Source: Paenibacillus sedimenti (GTDB lineage: Bacteria > Bacillota > Bacilli > Paenibacillales > NBRC-103111). From it: a stretch of DNA of 64,000 nucleotides. The translations under genes and the position numbers were made by a program. Shown piece after piece: positions 30,781 to 39,787 of this stretch (its first letter is position 1; the number at the start of each line of letters is the position of its first letter). The stretch lies in NCBI RefSeq assembly GCF_014534655.1, contig NZ_JACVVD010000017.1, positions 1 to 64,000 of the forward strand, given 5' to 3'. Under the pieces are notes generated by a model. It did no database searches and was not told the origin of the DNA. It saw only the letters and a list, made by a program, of their open reading frames with translations.

Positions 30781-33700
30781 ATGCACAAGCCGATGAAAGT
30801 TGTTTCGCTTCTTATGCTTTCTTTATTCGTTCTGTCTTCCGTCTTTATGCCACAGAAAGCTGCGTACGCCGCTGAAACAAGCGGCCAAGCAGGGACAACG
30901 TTAATCCCATTTACGGAGCAGCAGCTGAAGGATAACGATTATATCTTATATTTTGTGAACGCAGGCGATCCGACTCCGCGTACCGTGGAGAGCACCGACA
31001 AAATGGGGCTGTTTGCCAGCGTAACGGAACAGGTCTATGGCCTGGATCCGGTAACGGGCAAAGCGTGGGGATTGGCTACGGGCACCAGTGGAACGAATGT
31101 ATCCAATGCGGCGGACAAGTACGGTTCTTTGCGCTACTACAACGGTACTCAGGTTCGCAATAAGGCGCTAACCTACAATTTTGAGCTGCCGGAAGGCGAT
31201 TATGATGTAACGTTCGGTTTTAAAAATCCATGGAGCGGGCGAAGCGTTAATCTGATCATGGAAGGCACGAATGTATCGAACGGCGATTACGATATAGGAA
31301 GCTACGGTGCTGAAAAAGAAGTTGTCTATAAAAAGTTTCATACAAGTGACGGACAGTTGAATGTCAGCATACAAGGGCCGTCGTCCGGGACGCTGACCAA
31401 CTACAACGATCCGCTCGTCAACTATATCATCGTCAGACTGCACGTCACGATTCCGATCACCGATTTGCAAGCTCAAATAGCGGCGGCAAAGGTGGAAGCC
31501 GGGAAGACCATTTACACGAAATACAGCATAGAAACACTGAAGCAGGCGATCGTTCAGGCTGAAGCTTTGGCAGCCAGCGTCACGCAAGGCGGCGTGGACA
31601 TTACGGCCGTGCAGGATGAAGTTCGCGCTTCGATCAATCAATTGAAGCAAGCCATAGCGGACCTCGCCATCTACGTCCCTTATAGCTCCTATGAGCCGGG
31701 AATATCATGGAAAGATACGAACGGCGCTCCGATTCAGGCGCATGGCGGAGGCATCCTGCATGACGAGCGCACGGGCAAATATTATTGGTACGGCGAAGAC
31801 AAAACGTTCGGCTATCTCCCTACAAGAGGCGTAAGAGTCTATTCTTCCAGCGATCTGTACAATTGGCAGGACGAAGGGCTCGCTTTAACCGCGATAGAGA
31901 CGATGGATCAATTTGATACCGATCCGTTGATTTCACAGCTGTATGCCGGCAGAACGGATAAAGCGGATATTTTTAACGATATCGGCACGCAAAGAATCAT
32001 CGAAAGACCGAAGGTGATCTACAATGACAAAACGCATAAATACGTTATGTGGATGCACACCGACGGACCGTCCGCCACATCCAACGCGAATTACGCCAAA
32101 GCGGAAGCGGGGTATGCTTTAAGCGATTCACCGACGGGGCCTTTTGTCTACCAGGTCAGCAATCGGATGGATCGAGTTCCTCCGGGCGCAACCTATGACG
32201 GTCAGCCAAATCAACCGGGCATGGCGCGGGACATGAATTTGTTCAAAGATGACGATGGAACGGCGTACCTGATCTATTCCAGCGAAGAAAACATGACCAT
32301 CTATATTTCGAAGCTGAACGATTCGTACACGGATATCGTCGGCTGGCATAAAGACGGCCAAATCACGCGCGATACGACCTATAAGGCCGAGTATGGCAAG
32401 GATTACATCCGGGTGTTCCCCGGCGCGCAGCGGGAAGCCCCTGCGATGTTCAAATATGCCGGCAAGTACTATTTGATTACCTCAGGCGCAACCGGATGGG
32501 CACCGAACAAAGCGTTGTATACGGTGGCGGATCAAATTTTCGGCGAGTGGAAACCGATGAGAGATTTGTCTGTCGGAACAAAAGCATCCACAACCTTCGA
32601 TTCGCAAAGCACGTATGTCATTCCCGTCGATCCTGCCAAGGGCAAATTCATTTACATGGGGGATAGATGGAACTCCAGCAATCTGAAGGATTCCAGGTAT
32701 ATTTGGCTGCCGCTCGAATTCGGACAAAACGATGAAATTACGCTCAAATGGTACGATCAGTGGAACCTGGAACTGCTGAACCGGATGGGAAGAGTCACGG
32801 TTGACACTGTACTGCCTACCAAAGTTACGGTGGGGCAATTGCCGGATATGCCGGGAATCATTCATGTCACGACGGGAGACGGGACCTCCTTAAACACGCC
32901 GGTCGTTTGGTCCGTCAATGCTTCTGATTTTGCTAAACCGGGAACCGTTACGGTGGGCGGGACATTACCGGAGTTTGGCGGCAAGGCGATCCAAGCGAAA
33001 ATCAGCGTGATCCCGGAGCATGTCATCTATTTCGTACATGCCGGGGGAGCAGCTACAAGCGATTACGTCACATGGTCTTCTTATATGCAGGAAACGCTCC
33101 TTAACCCAAATACAATTGATCAGCAGTACGATCCGACCAAGGGGCAAACTTGGGGTTACGTAGGGAATAGTACGAATGCTTCCGGCAACGCAACCGGAAA
33201 TCTGTTCACGTCGCTGCGATATCTCAAAGGAAATTCGGGCAACGATCTGACCTATGCTTTTGATCTTAATAAAGGGCGTTACACTGTCTATGTCGGCCTG
33301 CATGATCCGTGGTACCAATGGTCCAAAGGAAACCGGATCGCGGATATCAGGATCAACGGGGAAACGAAGAGAAGCGGTTACGTCTTTACGGACGCCTATG
33401 ACGTGCTTGGATACTCGAATGTAGAAGTGACGAACGGGAAGCTCGAGCTTACGGTGCATCGATCTGCGTCCGCACCTGCTACGAACTCCGATCCGCAGAT
33501 CAGCTGGATTATGATCATCGACGATGCTGCTCCGGTCACTACGGCAGCTCTTAACCCAGAGCAGCCGGGAGGGCTGAACGGTTGGTATACTTCGGATGTC
33601 ACGCTTACCCTGACGGGAGCTGATGAAGGTGCAGGCATCGCGAATTCCGAGTACCGCGTAAATGGAGGGGCGTGGCAGCCGTATACGAACCCGGTTCTTC

Positions 33701-34140
33701 TGTCCGATGAGGGAAGCTTGACCGTCGATTACAGAAGCACGGACCTTGCGGGCAATACGGAAGACTTCAAGTCATTGGCCATTCTGATAGATAAAACGGC
33801 GCCGCAACTACAGTTATCGGTAGATAAACAGGTCATAGGCCCGCCAAATCATAAAATGGTACCGATTCATGTAGCGGTGAATACGGATGATGCGGCATCC
33901 GGCATTGCAGCCTTCGAGTTGGTATCCATTACCAGCGATGAGCCGGATAACGTCAAGGGTGACGGCAATACGGAGCAAGATATTCAAGATGCCGAATATG
34001 GCACGAGCGATACTGACTTTAGTTTGCGGGCGGAACGGTCAGGCATAGGCAGCGGCAGAGTGTACACGATTACTTATAAAGTAACGGATCATGCAGGCCT
34101 TGAAACCATCAGTTCCGTTCAAGTGAAGGTCGATAAATAA
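30781..34140 (+). CDS. Secreted multi-domain GH43-type glycoside hydrolase
   Basis: 1119 residues. A signal peptide (about 1-30, ending AAYA) is followed by a malectin-like carbohydrate-binding domain (about 55-230) and a FIVAR-like helical spacer (LQAQIAAAKVEAGKTIYTKY). The five-bladed GH43-like catalytic domain spans about 305-660 (HGGGILHDERTGKYYWYGEDK, NLFKDDDGTAYLIYSS, REAPAMFKYAGKYYLITSG), closest in style to exo-beta-1,3-galactanases of GH43. A Big_4-type Ig domain, a second malectin-like domain (YFVHAGGAAT) and an OmpL47/Ig-type C-terminal repeat follow (TAPQLQLSVDK). AAGGAGGG lies before the ATG. It is monocistronic with its own terminator. It likely acts on plant galactan or arabinogalactan side chains. 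Confidence 0.8.
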   Translation: MHKPMKVVSLLMLSLFVLSSVFMPQKAAYAAETSGQAGTTLIPFTEQQLKDNDYILYFVNAGDPTPRTVESTDKMGLFASVTEQVYGLDPVTGKAWGLATGTSGTNVSNAADKYGSLRYYNGTQVRNKALTYNFELPEGDYDVTFGFKNPWSGRSVNLIMEGTNVSNGDYDIGSYGAEKEVVYKKFHTSDGQLNVSIQGPSSGTLTNYNDPLVNYIIVRLHVTIPITDLQAQIAAAKVEAGKTIYTKYSIETLKQAIVQAEALAASVTQGGVDITAVQDEVRASINQLKQAIADLAIYVPYSSYEPGISWKDTNGAPIQAHGGGILHDERTGKYYWYGEDKTFGYLPTRGVRVYSSSDLYNWQDEGLALTAIETMDQFDTDPLISQLYAGRTDKADIFNDIGTQRIIERPKVIYNDKTHKYVMWMHTDGPSATSNANYAKAEAGYALSDSPTGPFVYQVSNRMDRVPPGATYDGQPNQPGMARDMNLFKDDDGTAYLIYSSEENMTIYISKLNDSYTDIVGWHKDGQITRDTTYKAEYGKDYIRVFPGAQREAPAMFKYAGKYYLITSGATGWAPNKALYTVADQIFGEWKPMRDLSVGTKASTTFDSQSTYVIPVDPAKGKFIYMGDRWNSSNLKDSRYIWLPLEFGQNDEITLKWYDQWNLELLNRMGRVTVDTVLPTKVTVGQLPDMPGIIHVTTGDGTSLNTPVVWSVNASDFAKPGTVTVGGTLPEFGGKAIQAKISVIPEHVIYFVHAGGAATSDYVTWSSYMQETLLNPNTIDQQYDPTKGQTWGYVGNSTNASGNATGNLFTSLRYLKGNSGNDLTYAFDLNKGRYTVYVGLHDPWYQWSKGNRIADIRINGETKRSGYVFTDAYDVLGYSNVEVTNGKLELTVHRSASAPATNSDPQISWIMIIDDAAPVTTAALNPEQPGGLNGWYTSDVTLTLTGADEGAGIANSEYRVNGGAWQPYTNPVLLSDEGSLTVDYRSTDLAGNTEDFKSLAILIDKTAPQLQLSVDKQVIGPPNHKMVPIHVAVNTDDAASGIAAFELVSITSDEPDNVKGDGNTEQDIQDAEYGTSDTDFSLRAERSGIGSGRVYTITYKVTDHAGLETISSVQVKVDK

Positions 34141-34148
34141 AAAAGTAG

Positions 34149-34180
34149 AAACCCCCGGGTGACGATTCCCGGGGGTTCTG
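34149..34180 (+). terminator. Terminator of the GH43 gene
   Basis: AACCCCCGGG (34150-34159) pairs with CCCGGGGGTT (34168-34177), giving a very stable stem eight bases past the stop. Confidence 0.75.
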
Positions 34181-34196
34181 TTATATAGAAGACCCC

Positions 34197-34721
34197 TTAA
34201 ATTTTTGAAAGTAAGGGAATTGTACTCTTAATTTTCAAATAATAATCATTTATCTCATCTTTTAAATAAGGACCTTCGAAAATATCCGGGGAGATAAACT
34301 CACGCATCCAATTATCGTAAAAAAGCGCTGATTTATAAGCTAATTCCAGGTCAGGGATAAATCGTCTGACAACAATTAATCCTATGAATAAAGAATACTT
34401 ATTTCTAAAATCTATCATCTGATTCCAGTAATCAGTCCATTCATCTTCACTAATCCCAAGGGATTGAACTAGTCCTGCTCTGTATGAATCCCACGCTTGT
34501 TTATGTTGTGCTTCAATTACTTCCAATGCACCACACCATTTTATTATTGCTTGTGATAAGTGTAAACTTAGCGTATTTATCCAAAAATCTTTTGAGCCTA
34601 ACAGTTCGGTTTGAATAGGCTTTAATTCATTGTAGGTTGCATAACTAAACAAGAAATCCCGAAACAAGGGATATTGTTTGGTTACTATATCAATGCCTAA
34701 AAACTTATCAATGTTTGCCAT
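34197..34721 (-). CDS. Hypothetical helical protein
   Basis: 174 residues, mostly helical, rich in aromatic residues and Asn/Lys. The start at 34721 follows AAGGAG by five bases; the longer frame to 34781 is less likely. Its AT content is clearly above that of its neighbours. No membrane helix, signal peptide or known motif is visible. Low GC and isolation suggest horizontal acquisition. Function unknown. Confidence 0.55.
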   Translation of the reverse strand: MANIDKFLGIDIVTKQYPLFRDFLFSYATYNELKPIQTELLGSKDFWINTLSLHLSQAIIKWCGALEVIEAQHKQAWDSYRAGLVQSLGISEDEWTDYWNQMIDFRNKYSLFIGLIVVRRFIPDLELAYKSALFYDNWMREFISPDIFEGPYLKDEINDYYLKIKSTIPLLSKI

Positions 34722-34857
34722 AGTTACTCCTTCGGTTGTTAAACTGTCTTTTGATTGATTCCAAATCTGACCATTTATCAAGGGTCAATTTCATTATAGG
34801 ATGTATCCATGGTTCCATCAATATCCATTCACGATAACGACAAGAGGATGTGTTCCA

Positions 34858-35436
34858 ATGAAATCTGTATTGAATTTAAAGCACAAAATAGGGACGGGGA
34901 TTACCCCTCAACAATTTATTGACGGGATGACGAAAAACCAGGATACATTTATCCATTGGTACAACCGTTTTACATGGGACGGCAAGGAAGAAAAAGCCTT
35001 TTTTGATTCTCTGGGCACAAGAGAAGATCTACATTGCATGATTCTTTGCACCGATTGGTGTCCTGATGTAATATGGAATGTGCCGGTCCTGTTTCGGGTT
35101 ATGGAACACGGCCAAATTCCGATGGAAGTTTTGCTTATGGAGCAGCATTTAGAGACGATGGATTTGTTCTTAACGGATGGAGGACGCGCGCAGCCGGTTG
35201 CAGTTTTTATGAATGCCCAAGGCGACGTTATCGGAAAATGGGGTGCCCGCCCTCAATATATTCAGGCTGTGATGAATGAATTCCGCAAGCATAATCCGAA
35301 TCGGGAATCGCCGGATTATCAGGATAAAGTTTCCAAAGTGCGTCAAGAGATTGCTCATATTTACAATTCCGGAACAGAGTATCAAGACGTTATTGTTCAA
35401 GAATTGCATCAGTTGCTTTCATCAAGGAGTCATTAA
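34858..35436 (+). CDS. Thioredoxin-family protein lacking the CxxC pair
   Basis: 192 residues with a thioredoxin-like fold: MILCTDWCPDVIWNVPVL in the position of the active site (Cys-Thr-Asp-Trp-Cys, where Cys is followed by Pro-Asp and not a second Cys), then a cis-Pro-like region (AQPVAVFMNAQGDVIGKWG). It may be a one-cysteine redox protein. This group is common in Bacilli but its role is unclear. The start at 34858 follows AAGAGG. The downstream EamA transporter begins 20 bases after its stop, so the two are probably co-transcribed. Confidence 0.7.
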   Translation: MKSVLNLKHKIGTGITPQQFIDGMTKNQDTFIHWYNRFTWDGKEEKAFFDSLGTREDLHCMILCTDWCPDVIWNVPVLFRVMEHGQIPMEVLLMEQHLETMDLFLTDGGRAQPVAVFMNAQGDVIGKWGARPQYIQAVMNEFRKHNPNRESPDYQDKVSKVRQEIAHIYNSGTEYQDVIVQELHQLLSSRSH

Positions 35437-35455
35437 GCAGAAAGAAGGGATCCAT

Positions 35456-36370
35456 CTGCAGCGATCGCTATTTTTCGCATTATTTTTGCTCAGCCTTATT
35501 TGGGGAGGGTCTTACTTCTTTATAAAAATACTGCTCCATGATTTTGGACCATGGACGATTGCCTTTCTCCGATCTACCTTGGGTTTGGCTGCCATTATCA
35601 TTATCATGCTGATTTTACGGGTGCCTTTTGCCCTCAAGAAGATCCCTTGGATGCCGATGGCGATTATGGCCCTGATTAATACAGCCATTCCATGGGCGAT
35701 CATCGGATTCAGTGAAACCAGATTAACAAGCACTATGGCCTCTGTACTGAACGCTACGACACCATTATGGACAATGGTTGTAGGCATCTTATTTTTCCAG
35801 GTTGTGTCCCACCGTCTGCAGTGGCTTGGCATGGGGATTGCCATCGTCGGCCTGGTCATCCTGCTGGGCGTGAATACGGATTCGCTCATATCCGTTGATC
35901 TGTTGGGATTTATTTGCATGATAGCGTCATCGTTATGTTATGCGATCGGCTCCCAGCTGTCTAAGCGTCTTCTCAATGGGCTGTCGATGTATCAAATTAC
36001 TTTCGGCACCTTGCTTTGTGCCATGCTTGGCAGCGGCAGCGCTGCCTTTTTAACGGAACCCATCGCTTTCACGCAGCTGACTTCGCTTCCGAATATAGCA
36101 GCATTAGCGGGCTTAGGCATATTTGGCTCGGGTATCGCGTATATTCTTTTTTATTATATCGTTCAAAAAGGGAGCCCGGAGTTTGCCACAACGGTCACCT
36201 ATCTGATACCGGCAAGCGCAATGATCTGGGGGTATACGATGCTGGGCGAGAAGATCTATTGGAGCTTGTTGATCGGATTGGCTCTCATTCTTGCAGGCGT
36301 GTTCCTGGCGGGCAGATCGCATCCGAAGGCCGTGCAGCCCAGAGTTCGAAACAAACCCACTCTTCAATAG
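35456..36370 (+). CDS. EamA/DMT-family transporter, non-canonical start
   Basis: About 304 residues with ten membrane helices and two EamA repeats (SLIWGGSYFFIKILL at the start, then IWGYTMLGEKIYWSLLIGLALILAGVFLAG), as in RhaT/YdcZ-like drug/metabolite exporters. No ATG, GTG or TTG stands before the first helix in a good place. The most likely initiator is CTG 35456, five bases after GAAGGGA; ATT 35432, two bases after AAGGAG, is another option. The substrate is unknown. Confidence 0.7.
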   Translation: MQRSLFFALFLLSLIWGGSYFFIKILLHDFGPWTIAFLRSTLGLAAIIIIMLILRVPFALKKIPWMPMAIMALINTAIPWAIIGFSETRLTSTMASVLNATTPLWTMVVGILFFQVVSHRLQWLGMGIAIVGLVILLGVNTDSLISVDLLGFICMIASSLCYAIGSQLSKRLLNGLSMYQITFGTLLCAMLGSGSAAFLTEPIAFTQLTSLPNIAALAGLGIFGSGIAYILFYYIVQKGSPEFATTVTYLIPASAMIWGYTMLGEKIYWSLLIGLALILAGVFLAGRSHPKAVQPRVRNKPTLQ

Positions 36371-36420
36371 TATGATTAAAAGAAGCCTTGACAGCAGAAT
36401 GAAGTCACGTGTACTCTTAA

Positions 36421-36435
36421 TAGTAATTGTTACAT
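36421..36435. promoter_or_regulatory. Second, weaker Zur-like box
   Basis: TAGTAATTGTTACAT matches about 10 of 14 defined positions of the Bacillus Zur box TCGTAATNATTACGA. It lies just past a possible TTGACA-18-TACTCT promoter (36388-36417). Confidence 0.35.
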
Positions 36436-36437
36436 TT

Positions 36438-36463
36438 AAAACGAGCTCTGTGCTCGTTTTTTT
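36438..36463 (+). terminator. Terminator of the thioredoxin/EamA unit
   Basis: AAAACGAGC (36438-36446) and GCTCGTTTT (36452-36460) around a 5-base loop, with a T run to 36463. If the metal operon is transcribed from the promoter near 36388, this hairpin would lie in its leader. Confidence 0.8.
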
Positions 36464-36475
36464 CAAGTCTTAAAA

Positions 36476-36490
36476 TCGTAATAATTACAA
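36476..36490. promoter_or_regulatory. Zur-like box before the metal-chelate importer operon
   Basis: TCGTAATAATTACAA matches the Bacillus Zur consensus TCGTAATNATTACGA at all but one of the defined positions. The flanking AAA/TTA extends the palindrome. It ends eight bases before the ribosome site of the first gene, so a repressor here would block elongation or a promoter immediately upstream. Confidence 0.65.
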
Positions 36491-36513
36491 TTAAATGAGG
36501 GAGGATGGCTGAA

Positions 36514-37206
36514 GTGAAACAGGATCAGTTATATGACGTTTGGTGGAAGGAACGTTACGAAGGAGAGCAACGCATGGAAGATGAGCATGTAAGGCACTGG
36601 GAAAAAGTGCTTGGCACGATCGTCGAAGAGGATATTCAGAATTGTGCCGTGCTTGATTTCGGATGCAACCAGGGCGGGTTTTTACGATATTTGTACGGAA
36701 AAAGGCCCTTTCGGGAAGGCATAGGCATAGATCTCGCCCGTCAATCCATTGCAGTCGCTAATGAACGAAAGGGCGATGCTCCGCTTTATTATGAAGCGAC
36801 GGGATCTCCCGAAGAGTTCCCGCATCGTTTTGACTTAGCATTCAGCATTTCTGTCATGTATTTGATTGCCGATTTAGAAGAGCATACCCGGAAAATCAGG
36901 CAGGCTTTAAAGCCTGGAGGCGTGTATTATGCGACTTATACGGATTATAGAGACAATCCTAGCCTTCCTCATATTCAGGCAAAGATCAACGAGAATGGAG
37001 CGCTTCCGATGAATCTGCATACATTGGATGACATTTCTAAGCCATTTATGCAGGCAGGCTTTCAAGTCGGAATTCAAAGAATGAAGCCGGAGAGCTTCAT
37101 TGCCATTTCGCCGAATGAACGTTGGTTTTTGCAGGTGGCCGACCGTATACAGTATGAGTATGAGCAGGCATACATATTCCGTTTTGTTGCACCGGATCAG
37201 GCCTAG
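36514..37206 (+). CDS. Class I SAM-dependent methyltransferase
   Basis: 230 residues. The SAM-binding motif is VLDFGCNQGGFLRYL, followed by GIGIDLARQSI, the DLAFSISVMYLI strand and the ALKPGGVYY post-motif, a standard class I fold. GTG 36514 is chosen because AGGGAGG lies nine bases ahead; the ATG at 36505 directly abuts that site. It is 16 bases before the substrate-binding protein gene, behind a Zur-like box, so it belongs to the metal operon. It may modify a metallophore, though it does not resemble nicotianamine synthase (CntL). Confidence 0.75.
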   Translation: MKQDQLYDVWWKERYEGEQRMEDEHVRHWEKVLGTIVEEDIQNCAVLDFGCNQGGFLRYLYGKRPFREGIGIDLARQSIAVANERKGDAPLYYEATGSPEEFPHRFDLAFSISVMYLIADLEEHTRKIRQALKPGGVYYATYTDYRDNPSLPHIQAKINENGALPMNLHTLDDISKPFMQAGFQVGIQRMKPESFIAISPNERWFLQVADRIQYEYEQAYIFRFVAPDQA

Positions 37207-37222
37207 CATGAAGGAGGAAAGA

Positions 37223-38836
37223 ATGTTCATGAATAGACGAAAAAGCCTTTATTCTTTTGTAATAAGCATACTCGTTATGGCGCTGTTAACAACGGCTTGT
37301 TCAACGGGTAACAAAGCAGATACATCAGCGAAAATCAAAACGATTACGATGCCTTGGAGAACGGACATTGGTCCATTGAATCCGCATTTGTATGACCCCA
37401 ACCAGATGTTTGCGCAGGCCATGGTCTACGAGTCGCTAGTCAATTATTCGAACGGCGGACAAATCGTGCCGGGTTTAGCCGAACGTTGGACGGTATCTGA
37501 CGATGGCATGATTTATACGTTTTTCTTGCGTAAAAATGTTAAATACTCCGACGGTTCCGTCTTTGATGCAGACAATGTAAAGCGGAACATAGACGCCGTT
37601 ATGGCCAACAAACAGCGACACACGTGGATGGGGATTGTCGGTGCACTGGAATCCGTCGAGAAAGTGGATGATTACACAGTAAGGCTGAAGCTGAATAAAT
37701 TTTATTATCCTGTGCTGCAGGAGCTTGCATTTGTTCGTCCGTTTCGCTTTCTGGGGAATACCGGATTCCCTGACAACGGCCAAACATCAACAGCGATCAA
37801 AGCACCGGTCGGTACCGGTCCATGGGTCTTGAAAGAGTACAAGAAAGACGATTACGCCCTTTTTGCGAGGAACGAAAATTATTGGGGAGTAAAACCGAAG
37901 CTTGATCAGATCAAAGTAAAGATCATGCCGGATTCCGAATCCATCTTGCTTGCTTTTGAGAAGAAGGAGATTGATTTCATTTATGGCAGAGGCGTGATCA
38001 GTCTTGATAGTTTCAAGCATCTGAAGGAGTCCGGTAAGTATGGCATTAGCCAATCTGATCCGCTGACAACAAGGTTAGTTGTGCTGAACACGCAAAAAGG
38101 ACCTACTGCTGATCTGAATGTACGAAAAGCGATTGAATACGGAATCGACAAAAAGAAAATGGTCGAAAGCGTAGCTTATGGAACGGAGCTCATGGCTGAC
38201 ACCATTCTGGCCAAAGAAATTCCTTACGCCGATGTTGGTTTGACGCCAATAGGATATAACCCCGACAAAGCCAAGCAGCTCCTGGAGGAAGCCGGATGGA
38301 AGCTTCCCGCCGGGAAAACCGTCAGGGAAAAGAACGGGCAGCCGCTGACAGTCAAGTTTACCTATATCGCAACGGAAGCCGTACAAAAGGCCATTGCTGA
38401 AATAATGCAAGGCGAACTTGCAAAAATCGGCATTCGGGCAGATATTCAAGGCGTGGATGTGATGGTCGGCCTCCAGCAGCTGAAAAACGGCGAGAGCAAC
38501 ATGAACTTCTGGAGCTCTCTGGGTCCCCCTAACGATCCGCATAATTTCGCCATCATCAGCTCCCAACCGGGATCTACCGGCGTTTACGAAGCTCAATCCG
38601 GATTGCCTAATAAGAAGGAGATCGACGATAAGATTAGGAAGGTGCTGGCAAGTCATGATGAGAACGAACGTAAAGGACTGTACAAATCAATTCTAACGTC
38701 ATTCCACGAGCAGGTTGCATTCTATCCGATTTCCTATGAAACGTTTATTGCCGTATATCAAAAAAATGTTTCTGGCATTGTACCTAAAGCCTCTAAATAT
38801 GATTTTCCATTTTCTACATTGGAAGTTTCGCCATGA
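37223..38836 (+). CDS. nikA: Nickel/metal-chelate ABC transporter substrate-binding lipoprotein
   Basis: A 537-residue family-5 solute-binding protein with a lipoprotein signal (LLTTAC, Cys about 27). It aligns by eye with NikA/CntA throughout: GPLNPHLYDPNQMFAQAMVYESLV near the N-terminus, the PFRFL arginine region (Arg137 equivalent) and the DPHNF His (His416 equivalent), residues that contact the Ni-chelate in E. coli NikA. It captures metal-ligand complexes outside the cell. AAGGAGG lies before the ATG at 37223. The Zur-like box suggests a zinc-metallophore substrate, as with staphylococcal CntA, over simple nickel uptake. Confidence 0.85.
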   Translation: MFMNRRKSLYSFVISILVMALLTTACSTGNKADTSAKIKTITMPWRTDIGPLNPHLYDPNQMFAQAMVYESLVNYSNGGQIVPGLAERWTVSDDGMIYTFFLRKNVKYSDGSVFDADNVKRNIDAVMANKQRHTWMGIVGALESVEKVDDYTVRLKLNKFYYPVLQELAFVRPFRFLGNTGFPDNGQTSTAIKAPVGTGPWVLKEYKKDDYALFARNENYWGVKPKLDQIKVKIMPDSESILLAFEKKEIDFIYGRGVISLDSFKHLKESGKYGISQSDPLTTRLVVLNTQKGPTADLNVRKAIEYGIDKKKMVESVAYGTELMADTILAKEIPYADVGLTPIGYNPDKAKQLLEEAGWKLPAGKTVREKNGQPLTVKFTYIATEAVQKAIAEIMQGELAKIGIRADIQGVDVMVGLQQLKNGESNMNFWSSLGPPNDPHNFAIISSQPGSTGVYEAQSGLPNKKEIDDKIRKVLASHDENERKGLYKSILTSFHEQVAFYPISYETFIAVYQKNVSGIVPKASKYDFPFSTLEVSP

Positions 38837-39786
38837 TATCTGTTCATACGCTCGGATTTATCATGAAAAGACTGGCCGGACTGCCCCTAATTTTATTAGG
38901 GGTATCCGTCCTTACCTTTCTGCTGCTCCGTCTCGTTCCTGTAGAGCCTGCAGAAGTCATTCTGCATCTATCCAATACGCCGCCAACCGATGAAGCGATA
39001 GCTCAGATGCGAACCGAGCTCGGTATGGATCGGTCGCTTATCTTGCAGTTCGGGTATTGGCTCTCTGAGATGTGCCGCTTCAACTTCGGCGTATCCTATG
39101 TGAGCAAATTGCCGGTTGCACATGAGATTGCGGAGAAATTCCCCGTGACGTTGCAGTTGACGGCAGGCGCGCTGCTGCTGACCTTGCTGCTAAGCGTACC
39201 GCTTGGCATTCTGTCAGCGCTTTATCCTAACAAGCCGATCGATCAATTGAGCCGCTTACTTGCTTTTGTCGGTGCTTCCGTTCCCCGGTTCTGGCTCAGC
39301 TTTATACTCCTTTATTTGTTTTCGATGAAGTTGGATTGGTTTCCCGTTCAGGGGACAGGAACACTGCTTCATCTTATTTTACCTTCTTTTACGCTTGCAT
39401 TTACCCAAATGGCTGTTTTCACGAGACTGCTGCGCAGCGGTATCCTGGATCAACTGAAAGAGCCTTATGTCCTTTATGCAAGAGCCAGAGGATTACGAGA
39501 AAGCATCATTATCGTGCGTCATATTCTCAAAATCGCGATGCTGCCTGTTGTGACTGCACTTGCAATCAGCATGGGTCATTTGCTGGCGGGCACAGTGATG
39601 GTTGAGCAAATATTCGGATGGCCGGGGCTGGGCCGTTATTTGATCGAATCGATCATCAACCGGGATTATCCGGTCATTCAATGTTACGCGCTGCTCATGG
39701 CGCTTATTTTCGTGTTCGCTAACTTGATTGTCGATATCCTGCAAAGGATGCTGGATCCCCGCACGATGATGAAAGGAGGTAGCTGA
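38833..39786 (+). CDS. nikB: ABC transporter permease, NikB type
   Basis: 317 residues, six membrane helices, with the dipeptide/nickel permease features (GVSVLTFLLLRLVP at the N-terminus, the EAA-loop in RARGLRESIIIVRHILKIAMLPV, and the ending LVDILQRMLDPR). It forms the membrane channel with NikC. The ATG overlaps the stop of the binding protein (ATGA), indicating translational coupling. Confidence 0.88.
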   Translation: MISVHTLGFIMKRLAGLPLILLGVSVLTFLLLRLVPVEPAEVILHLSNTPPTDEAIAQMRTELGMDRSLILQFGYWLSEMCRFNFGVSYVSKLPVAHEIAEKFPVTLQLTAGALLLTLLLSVPLGILSALYPNKPIDQLSRLLAFVGASVPRFWLSFILLYLFSMKLDWFPVQGTGTLLHLILPSFTLAFTQMAVFTRLLRSGILDQLKEPYVLYARARGLRESIIIVRHILKIAMLPVVTALAISMGHLLAGTVMVEQIFGWPGLGRYLIESIINRDYPVIQCYALLMALIFVFANLIVDILQRMLDPRTMMKGGS

Positions 39787-39787
39787 T

